Source of the DNA: Candidatus Poseidoniales archaeon
Lineage (GTDB): Archaea > Thermoplasmatota > Poseidoniia > Poseidoniales > Thalassarchaeaceae
Assembly: GCA_028821815.1 (NCBI GenBank)
Contig: JAPKEY010000001.1
Coordinates: forward strand, 1 to 32,984
DNA: 32,984 nt
Direction: 5' to 3'
A program made the position numbers and the translations under genes. This document shows positions 1 through 7,200 of the stretch, in pieces; within the stretch, counting starts at the first letter, position 1; every line of letters starts with the position of its first letter. A model generated the notes under the pieces. It searched no databases. It saw nothing but the letters and a program-made list of their open reading frames with translations, and was not told the DNA's origin.

Positions 1-277
1 CTTCTTCGGTGAGATATGGTTCGATACCGAACCACAGTGTGCTACCACCTCCTTCCTCTTGCGTGGGCCGATATACATGAGCGAATAGAGGTCCGCGAAG
101 ATGGTAAATCAGATTGAGTGGCTCCATTTTAGAAGCGGCGCGATCCAATGGACCGTAATACATTGGACGGGAGCCGTGACGTGATTCAAAATCCTCGACC
201 CATTCACGAACGTGGTCGAACTGAGATAGGACGCCGTCGAGGTCTCCTCGGGCGAATTCGGGTTCTTCGGTTGCCAT
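1..277 (-). CDS. arlI: Archaellum assembly/rotation ATPase ArlI (FlaI), N-terminal part, cut by window edge
   Basis: Only the first 92 codons are visible; the gene runs off the left edge. The visible part begins MATEEPEFARGDL and carries a segment reading STLWFGIEPYLTEE near the edge, which resembles the N-terminal domain of FlaI/GspE-type secretion ATPases ('IEP.LTEE'). The Walker motifs would lie outside the window. A GAGGGAT ribosome binding site lies six bases before the ATG, and the gene follows arlH by ten bases, which is the normal archaellum order H-I-J. In characterised archaea FlaI powers archaellin assembly and filament rotation at the cytoplasmic face. The call rests on position plus the N-terminal segment, so it is likely but not proven by this fragment. 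Confidence 0.78.
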   Translation of the reverse strand, partial: MATEEPEFARGDLDGVLSQFDHVREWVEDFESRHGSRPMYYGPLDRAASKMEPLNLIYHLRGPLFAHVYRPTQEEGGGSTLWFGIEPYLTEE

Positions 278-287
278 GATTTATCCC

Positions 288-983
288 TCAACTGACTGCT
301 GTAATATCGACAATGAAACCCATGCCAGGTTCAACCCGCCAACCAATTCTAGGTTGCACCGGACCTGCGGCACGTAGGAAGCGGTTAACCGCTAGAACTC
401 GTGAAAGACTACCTCCGACCTCTGATGTTCGCATCTCGATGGAAACCTCAGCTGAGGCTGATAGAGTTCGCATCATTTCGTCTGAAATTTCATCCGGATC
501 TAGTAACAACATGAGTGAGCGCTCTTCTGAACAAAATGTTCGCAGGCGGCTGAGTAGTTGTTCTGGTGTCCCCTCATAGTTCTGAAGGATCATTGATGCT
601 CGATCAATGACTGAAATATCTGCATTCTGCAATGCCTCAGATGACAAGACATCCTCGATGTCAACGCTTTCTTCAACTTCATCAGATACAACTCCAAAGC
701 GAGACAATAGGGTGAATGTGCCTGAATTGGCAGCATCCTCCAATGGGTAACCTAGGCTGTTCACTTGCTCCAACCAACCCCGTGTTGTGAGTTCGGTTGT
801 AACCACAGTTGTTCGGACACCGTTTGAAACCAAACCATAGGCCAATCGTTGAGAAATCAAACTCTTTCCCGCACCAATATTGCCGGTTACAATGTAGAGC
901 GCCCTTCGGGGGAGGAAGCGCCCTAAGCTATCGGACAGACTGTCCGTCTCTAATTCGAAAGCAAACCCAATATCATCAGACAA
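288..983 (-). CDS. arlH: Archaellum motor accessory ATPase ArlH (FlaH)
   Basis: 231 residues, RecA/KaiC-like fold. A Walker A motif, GNIGAGKS, lies at residues 34-41 and a Walker B-like strand ending in Asp (ISVID) at about 123-127. FlaH binds ATP and forms a ring under FlaI and the membrane protein FlaJ. The start codon is TTG: it has a GAGGTGATC ribosome binding site about six bases upstream, and no ATG exists before the Walker motif, so the TTG is well supported. The first codons overlap the arlG stop by eight bases, suggesting translational coupling. The position between G and I is canonical. Confidence 0.9.
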   Translation of the reverse strand: MSDDIGFAFELETDSLSDSLGRFLPRRALYIVTGNIGAGKSLISQRLAYGLVSNGVRTTVVTTELTTRGWLEQVNSLGYPLEDAANSGTFTLLSRFGVVSDEVEESVDIEDVLSSEALQNADISVIDRASMILQNYEGTPEQLLSRLRTFCSEERSLMLLLDPDEISDEMMRTLSASAEVSIEMRTSEVGGSLSRVLAVNRFLRAAGPVQPRIGWRVEPGMGFIVDITAVS

Positions 984-1458
984 GACGGATCACCTCGCTG
1001 AATGAATATTGGCCAGAGATGCCTTGATAGTGCTCGCTGCGCACAACAATGGTCACGGTAATTTCCTGTCCTGCTGACATCGTCACTCCCGAAGGACAAA
1101 CCTGTAATTCGGCCACTTCTCCTGAAGTCCAGACAGAACTATTTCCGAGCAATCGTGTTTGATTTACTGTTGATGCTGTGCCATTCACGATAATGCCGAT
1201 TTCGCCATCCAACAGTTCAAGGGCACCTGTATTTTGAATGTGCAAAGAGAGATTACAAGATGGTTGGTCCCAAGAAACTTGCATTGGATCACTGGTCAAC
1301 GCGGCTTTGGTTTTCGAATTGGCTTCGGCCTGATTTTGAACTGTATCCACAGAATTGGCCAATCCCCCCCATGATGCAATCAGTAAGGTAGTGACGATGC
1401 CTGCGACCATTAAGCCGGAAATCAGCATAATCAATTCACTTGTACCACCGTCTGCCAT
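976..1458 (-). CDS. arlG: Archaellum stator protein ArlG (FlaG)
   Basis: 160 residues. An N-terminal hydrophobic helix (about residues 8-28, with LIMLISGLMVAGIVTTLLIA) is followed by a beta-rich extracytoplasmic domain with several N-x-S/T sequons, the usual FlaG layout. In Sulfolobus, FlaG and FlaF form a pseudoperiplasmic complex that anchors the motor to the S-layer. I place the start at the ATG at 1458 because a GAGGTG ribosome binding site sits five bases ahead of it; an in-frame GTG at 1464 lies inside that site. The gene follows arlF closely and overlaps arlH by eight bases. Confidence 0.85.
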   Translation of the reverse strand: MADGGTSELIMLISGLMVAGIVTTLLIASWGGLANSVDTVQNQAEANSKTKAALTSDPMQVSWDQPSCNLSLHIQNTGALELLDGEIGIIVNGTASTVNQTRLLGNSSVWTSGEVAELQVCPSGVTMSAGQEITVTIVVRSEHYQGISGQYSFSEVIRLV

Positions 1459-1467
1459 AGCCACACC

Positions 1468-1869
1468 TCATGAAAACGATATTCCTGATTGGCCGCCCAT
1501 GCTTGCGACAAAGATGCGTGCAGGAGATGTGAAACCTGTACCACTCAACTGTATATGCAATGTTTCCCCTGGGAAGAGAATGGTGCTCTGGTTATGGTAG
1601 TCACTCGCTCTAATTGGCAAAGCGCCATCAATGCTGAGCCATGTTTGATCGAAAGATATGGTTTCATCTCCTGCATTGGTCATATTGAGGTGAATTACGC
1701 CATTTGATTCTGAGGCGTTGATGAGGCGAATCTCAGGTTCGTCTGTTGCACCCCCTACGACTTCTGAAGCTGAAAGAGCACTGTTACTAAGTGACAATGA
1801 GGCAAGAGCGAATATGCCAAGAAGTGCTGTTCCGACAATCAAAGCTGAGATGCTTACTGAGCCGCCCAC
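1468..1869 (-). CDS. arlF: Archaellum stator protein ArlF (FlaF)
   Basis: 133 residues. A hydrophobic N-terminal helix (about residues 7-28) precedes a beta-sandwich-like domain. FlaF binds S-layer glycoprotein in characterised archaea and pairs with FlaG. The frame opens with GTG at 1869; the ATG at 1871 is out of frame, so GTG is the only reasonable start. The stop of the preceding arlD/E gene lies four bases upstream, so the gene is tightly coupled. The identification rests on the signal-anchor plus beta-domain layout and on the D/E-F-G-H order; sequence similarity to FlaF is modest by eye. Confidence 0.8.
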   Translation of the reverse strand: MGGSVSISALIVGTALLGIFALASLSLSNSALSASEVVGGATDEPEIRLINASESNGVIHLNMTNAGDETISFDQTWLSIDGALPIRASDYHNQSTILFPGETLHIQLSGTGFTSPARIFVASMGGQSGISFS

Positions 1870-1872
1870 ATC

Positions 1873-2697
1873 TCAGGCCCCCTCTCCAGAGGTGGCCCGG
1901 GAATTTCGCCATGCTTCTACCATCGAGCCGAACATCAGTAGTGTACGATGTGGTAAGTGTTCTGAGCCATCGTTATTGATTGCAGGATTGGCTAAACCAA
2001 TGATGGCAGTTAACTCAGTAGATTCATCCTTAGAAATCATCCCACTGGCCTTGGCTTTATCGATAAAAATCCCAGCAGATTCTGCCGAAAGATGATCGAG
2101 TAATAATGCTGAAATCTCACTCACTGTCACCGGGGGGCCTTGAGAACGAGAATCTGGGCGCCGATTTAGGAATGGATTGAGGTCTGCAACACTCCCTTCA
2201 TACAAATCAAGTAAATTGACAGTCTCACCTTCAGGTGATTCTGAATCTTCTACATCTTCTGAAGTTTCGCCTTCCTGTTCTCCTTCGTCACCATCACCAT
2301 CGACAGTCACTAGGGTGTCCGTTGACAATACGTGGGGAAAATTGTCTGATACATTCAACTGTGTTAGGCGGGCATCCATGATGCCCATGGTCGCTTCAAT
2401 ACGATCAAATCGGTCATCCAATCTTTGCTCAATCGCTTTCGTGTCTATTGTTGAAGAATCTGAGGGCGTAGGTTTACCCTCAACAATTGCGGGTTCAAAT
2501 CCGCTGGCGCCAACGCGAGCCCTGGCGGGGGATGGGGCGAGTGTCCAAGCATCCTCTTCGATCGGGATTGACTCCTCTGGGACCATCACAGCCTCAACGG
2601 CTTGCTCGGATAATGATTCTAAACGCTTCACTGAGGCTTCATCGACGTCGTCGTATTCGTCGTCCGAACTGAACCCGAGAAATGACAGTAATCCCAT
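1873..2697 (-). CDS. Archaellum accessory protein ArlD/E (FlaD/FlaE-like)
   Basis: 274 residues and cytoplasmic, with no signal or membrane segment. The N-terminal two thirds is acidic and low in complexity (Asp/Glu-rich around residues 135-155) with a short heptad-like stretch near 90-115. The C-terminal domain (about 165-265) starts after an FLNRRPDSR segment and has the leucine-rich helical pattern of the FlaD/E domain (EISALLLDHLSAESAG). FlaC/D/E proteins form the archaellum cytosolic ring and connect the motor to chemotaxis in euryarchaea. The ATG at 2697 is preferred over the in-frame TTG at 2703. It lies 58 bases after the arlB stop, across a strong hairpin. Confidence 0.8.
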   Translation of the reverse strand: MGLLSFLGFSSDDEYDDVDEASVKRLESLSEQAVEAVMVPEESIPIEEDAWTLAPSPARARVGASGFEPAIVEGKPTPSDSSTIDTKAIEQRLDDRFDRIEATMGIMDARLTQLNVSDNFPHVLSTDTLVTVDGDGDEGEQEGETSEDVEDSESPEGETVNLLDLYEGSVADLNPFLNRRPDSRSQGPPVTVSEISALLLDHLSAESAGIFIDKAKASGMISKDESTELTAIIGLANPAINNDGSEHLPHRTLLMFGSMVEAWRNSRATSGEGA

Positions 2698-2716
2698 TGA
2701 CAAAACCCCATGATGT

Positions 2717-2741
2717 CCTCTGCCCCCTACGGGGGCAGAGG
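2717..2741. repeat. Perfect 11-bp GC-rich hairpin with TAC loop between arlB and arlD/E
   Basis: An 11-base arm at 2717-2727 (CCTCTGCCCCC) is perfectly complementary to 2731-2741, leaving a three-base loop. On the transcribed minus strand it starts 13 bases after the arlB stop and ends 20 bases before the arlD/E ATG, followed by GGGGTTTTG. A hairpin here could protect the 3' end of the archaellin message or attenuate read-through, so that archaellin exceeds the motor proteins. The role is inferred; the pairing is directly visible. Confidence 0.75.
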
Positions 2742-2754
2742 GGTTATCATAGTA

Positions 2755-3333
2755 TCATACGATGGTATCGCCATTGCCTACACTGTTGTAGTGTAGTTGG
2801 GCGTAAGTTTCGCCACCACCGTCGATGATTACACGGAGTTCTTGTTCATCACCAACACCGGGTTGACAGTTTGTCGAGGTGTCAATTGGAACCAGGAATG
2901 TTTCACCGGCCTCGACTGACGAACCGGCTACAAGGAGATTTCCTGACAAGTCTGTTGCAACACCGTCAAAGTCAGCTGTATTGACCTCGGCTGTACCTGC
3001 ACCACCATCACAAACAATGAACCAATCCATGTTGTCCAATAAGGTGGTATCTGAACCGGCACTGAGTTGAACGATCAGTGTGATTTCATCTGCTGCATTT
3101 CCGGCTGCGTTATCGTCACTAACATACGCGCCAACCAGTTGAATTTTTCCACTGATTTCATCACGTGTATCATCACCGGTTGCTTCAGCTCTCTGTTGAA
3201 GTTCTTCGGCTGTCTTGATGATGATTGTTGATGCTACTGCTGCGACCAAAATCAATGCAATGAAGATAATCATTGCACCGATGCCGATGGCACCGCTCTC
3301 ATTCTCGTTTAGGTATCGGTTATCTCGGGACAT
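2755..3333 (-). CDS. arlB: Archaellin ArlB (FlaB), archaellum filament subunit
   Basis: 192 residues. A short charged leader is followed by the hydrophobic N-terminal helix typical of archaellins (GAIGIGAMIIFIALILVAAV, starting at residue 14) and then by an archaellin-like QQRAEATGDDTRDEI segment. The rest is a beta-rich domain. Archaellins are processed by the prepilin peptidase FlaK/PibD and polymerise through the N-terminal helix. The likely cleavage follows Gly14; the residue before it is Ser instead of the usual Lys/Arg. Only one archaellin gene is visible, whereas many euryarchaea have several. It is the first recognised arl gene and has its own TATA-like element upstream. Confidence 0.92.
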   Translation of the reverse strand: MSRDNRYLNENESGAIGIGAMIIFIALILVAAVASTIIIKTAEELQQRAEATGDDTRDEISGKIQLVGAYVSDDNAAGNAADEITLIVQLSAGSDTTLLDNMDWFIVCDGGAGTAEVNTADFDGVATDLSGNLLVAGSSVEAGETFLVPIDTSTNCQPGVGDEQELRVIIDGGGETYAQLHYNSVGNGDTIV

Positions 3334-3390
3334 TTGTTCACGTTCCTGTGGTTTATTTTTAGTCGAGAAGGTATTTTATTGTACTCCATG

Positions 3391-3399
3391 TTTATACTC
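3391..3399 (-). promoter_or_regulatory. Putative TATA box (box A) for arlB
   Basis: Read on the minus strand, this is GAGTATAAA, 58 bases before the arlB ATG and inside the 80-base gap after the preceding gene. With the usual 22-27 base spacing to the start site it would give a 5' leader of about 33-37 bases. A second AT-rich run nearer the gene (minus-strand AATAAAATA, about 3371-3379) is an alternative. Confidence 0.45.
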
Positions 3400-3413
3400 A
3401 GGGTCCCATGGGG

Positions 3414-4277
3414 TTATTTGGCCAAATCAAGGTAAATAGTGACAAATTCGACCTGGTTTGGCTCAAGTGTTCTGATGAATGGCCATGAATTGGTTTTCCA
3501 CCCTGGTGGGATCCATGGCGTCACCAAAACATCCGTCATTGTTTCTGCAGTTTTATTCTCTACGCGGCAATCGATTGTGAGTCCTTGCTGAGTCAAATTG
3601 TAACCCGATTGGATTGATAGACGTTCTTGCAAACTTCCCGGGGCGCCTACCTCTCGAATGGCAGCCATGGCTGATGGTGTAATGTTGAAGAGAAGGTCGC
3701 ATGATTCTCCGGGATTGAGGGCTATAATTGCCAGCGATGGGGGGGATGATCGCCAATTCGGGGGAACAGGGGCTTTGACGTTGAATCCAGGGAGTAAGCC
3801 TGAACTTGTGTTCTCTACCCTGACCAGGAGTTGTCCATTGTCAGAACCGATGTCCCAACGGGCTTCAACACCCATCCAAAATTCATAGAAAATAAATGGG
3901 TTCAGCGCGGCACTGTTAATGAGTAAATGTTCTACCAGCCTTTCCAATTGCAGAGATGATTCATCGAAAGCACCTCGCAAAATGAGAGTTTCAGCTGTCT
4001 TCATTGTCAGCAACACATCAACAAGTTCGTTTTCAGTTGTTGATCTCTCTCTGATAATAGTGTGCAACATGCCGATTGAACGATGCATTCGGCCAACTTG
4101 AATCTTAAGTTCGTCAATGTCTTGGCGTGCTTGACGAATGCTTCTACGGGCATCTCTTGCATGTTTGTCTGTTACTGATTCCTGAATCAAGCGAATATGT
4201 TCGTCAAGAATTAAATTGAGGCGTGTGACTTGAGCCCGATAGGAGCTTTGAGTTGAAATTGTAGTTAATTCAGACAT
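3414..4277 (-). CDS. Coiled-coil protein with two tandem Ig-like (NEW3/CARDB-type) domains, unknown function
   Basis: 287 residues, with no signal peptide and no membrane segment. Residues about 15-130 are helical and charged (repeated Arg/Glu/Gln heptads). The C-terminal half has two similar beta domains at about 165-225 and 232-287. They share the pattern 'VENxxx...PxPPxW' (PVPPNWRSSPP and PWIPPGWKTNSWP) followed by a 'LxPxxxxxxxF' strand. The same PPxW pattern occurs in the neighbouring 1567-residue protein, whose last eight bases this gene overlaps, so the two are probably translated together and may interact. It lies directly before arlB. Ig-like repeats without an export signal are odd: the protein may be cytoplasmic, or held at the membrane through its partner. 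I do not recognise a named family. Confidence 0.8.
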   Translation of the reverse strand: MSELTTISTQSSYRAQVTRLNLILDEHIRLIQESVTDKHARDARRSIRQARQDIDELKIQVGRMHRSIGMLHTIIRERSTTENELVDVLLTMKTAETLILRGAFDESSLQLERLVEHLLINSAALNPFIFYEFWMGVEARWDIGSDNGQLLVRVENTSSGLLPGFNVKAPVPPNWRSSPPSLAIIALNPGESCDLLFNITPSAMAAIREVGAPGSLQERLSIQSGYNLTQQGLTIDCRVENKTAETMTDVLVTPWIPPGWKTNSWPFIRTLEPNQVEFVTIYLDLAK

Positions 4278-7200
4278 TGGAATCTACCTCTACGCTTACG
4301 TCGTGTGCCTCGCCCCATCTCTGTCCAATCGTAATCCTGCGCAAATCTGCTGATGGGTTGCCCAATTGAATGAGCAATTCTTGGGATTCGATTTCCATCG
4401 CTGCCAGCTGATTGAAAATAAGGAGCCAGATATTTCTCGTTCGAAGAGTCATGTACACGACCAGAAGGATCCCTATAGTTGCATACAAGAGAATGGAACT
4501 GATATTCGCTAGTGACCATGAAATATCGTTTGGCATCACGATTGCAACAATAATGAAGCCCAACGGGGCGAAAGCCAATTTCATTGCGAGTTGCTTTAGA
4601 ACTCGATCCATCTCAACTTCATGATCCTCAAAGATTGAGTCGGACCCCCGTTGCATATTTTGCCGATCAGAAAGAATGGCGGGGATCTCAAACGCAGATG
4701 ACCGTGATGTAATGAAAACGACCCACAACAATGCTGTAGCTGCCAACGAGAAATTCACGTATGCGCCGAGATTGTATTGTGTGGCCAAACCCAACAATGC
4801 TGTTCCCGAATACGCACATAACATGAGGGCTCTTTCATCTTCAGAGGCTCTACGTAACAGGCGACTGGACTGTGTCACTAAAACAAGAGTGATGGGGATG
4901 AGGAGGAGGAGGGGTAGTGACCATGATTGGACGTCGAACGATACGGCCTTGACGTCGTTTGATTCGTCATCGCCTGCCATTTCTGGCGATTCTATGGTAA
5001 CTGTACACGGCACCGTCTCAGCGGAAACCCACCAGTTGAGGGCGTCGGATTTGATTTGCCATTCTAATTCCCTTGTCTCAAATGGTTGCATGCTGATGAT
5101 TGCTTGTGTTGCTTCATCTTGAATCGTGATCCCGGGTTCACAATCCAATGTCGCAACGATTCCAAGAGCCGTTCCTGCATTTCCGGTGTTTGTTATTTCA
5201 GCAACCAGTGTTCCTGATTTTGATTCAATAAATTCTGAACCCTCTTCAATCTTAATTGCAACAACGGAAGGGTCAGCCCATGCATCCACTTGGAAGTCAA
5301 ATATTACCTGGGTGCTGGTAAATTCTTCTGGGTGTGTCAAATTGAAAATGAGGGTCCATCCATCCCCAGGGGGTATACTAGTTGCAGGAGGTAAAATTGC
5401 TCGGATTGTTATTGATTGTAATTGCATAGGAGTTGCGGGGAGTAGGGTAAATGGGCTATTGGAAAGGGAAGTAAATCCGCCCCCATAGTCTATTTCAAAT
5501 GACCAATTGACATCCCCTGAATACAATGTTTCATTGATATAGCGACTGGCATTTTCCAATTCTAATTCATAGGCGATCGCGCGTAAATCTGCTGTTTGTC
5601 CAACGGCTGGAACGTGCATCCAATCCAAATCGATATCTTGTGTTTGCTCCCCTCCTAGGAGTTCTATGGAGTCATCTGAATGCATTCTGCTGATGCGTAA
5701 CACTGTTGCAAGAAGTGCATCTCCAGAGTGATTATCTTGGGGTGAAAATGTCAATCGCAATCCAGATTGCTCAAGATTGTAGTGATCTGATGCAATGCCT
5801 TCAACGCTAAAGGATACGGCGCGCTTGTCCCCACTAGAGAGTGTGATATTGGTGGCGTCGCAATCGGATAGATCCCATCGTGTTGGAGTATCTACTTCAC
5901 AATCTAAATCGAGAATGACATCTTGATTACCATCATTTGAGATTTCGATTTCAAATGTTCTCAATTCACCTGGCAGTAAATCAACGACGTCGGGGAAATC
6001 ATCTGATGAAAGGACGAAGATGGGTTCGACGTTGAATTGTATCGAGGATAGGCCCACTTGTATCGAGTCGCTGACATTGGTTGCCATTAGCATGAGATTG
6101 TGGATTGAACCCGGGTCAAGGTTCGCACCATTTGACATGGGTGGAACCGTGACATCGATGATTAGTGGCAAGACTTCAATGCCTTCACCGTCAATTGTCA
6201 TATTCAATGGTGTAACGGATGATTGCCAGCCTGTAGGGGGGAGTGTTGTGAAATTAACAAACTCCTCAAGATTGCCAACATTGGTCACATTAACTGGAAT
6301 ACTGAGGCTCATTCCTGGTACAACAGAATATTCGCTGGTATGTTCAAATTCAATCTGGTGATTGGCAATCATTTTCACATATACATCGATGCGATTAAGT
6401 TCGATCCCGTTGTGATACAATACCACTTGAGCGCTATGATTTTCATCGGCGCGTGCAAATTGCTCTGCGGTAACTTCGATTTGAACTATACTGACTTCGC
6501 CCGGTTGAATGTCGATGTCGGTGGCGGAAATTAATGTCAAGTTGATATCATCGAGTGATTCCTCGATTGATATCGTAAATGTCTGCAGAGAATTACCAGT
6601 ATTATTGGCTTCAAGGGCAATCGATGAGTTGCCGTTAACTGGAATTACTGCAACCGCATATTCTGGAGTGAGTGATGCTCCGATGACTTCCTCTACAAGG
6701 AAAGGAATCGATGCCACTGTCAGAATTTCTCCAGAGTCACTCATCACTGTGACATTTACTTCGAAGGGTGTGTCTGCCCGGGTGTTAGGGGGCGCTGTTA
6801 CACTGAGTGATGTGGTCACGTTGTCCCCTCCAACTGAAGGCCATGCATCTATGATTGAATGGAGATTGGAGATTGCTGTTGGAGATATGGTGGTAATCCA
6901 GCCTTCAGGCCCATCGGCACTCAATGTGAAATTTGTTTGGTGATTACCTGTATTGGAGATTGTGAGGGGGATGGTTGAAAGTATCTCGGGAGTTACAATC
7001 GTTGGAGGTGGGATTTCAACGTCAGTGAGGGTCAGTTCTGGGATCTCAAGTGTGATGCTAATGTTTGACTCAGGTGCCTGGATACCACTCAGTGCCCCAG
7101 ACAAGGTAAGGTTTGCAATCACATCGATCGAGAGGGTGCCTGCAAGGGGTAGTAAATCAGAAGGGCCGAGAATTGAAGCTACAAGTGATTTTGTTTCCCC

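Noticed and set aside
2177..2713. Plus-strand ORF of 178 codons opposite arlD/E
   Set aside because: Ser/Thr-rich antisense shadow of a low-complexity acidic gene; the arlD/E frame fits the operon and has domain features.
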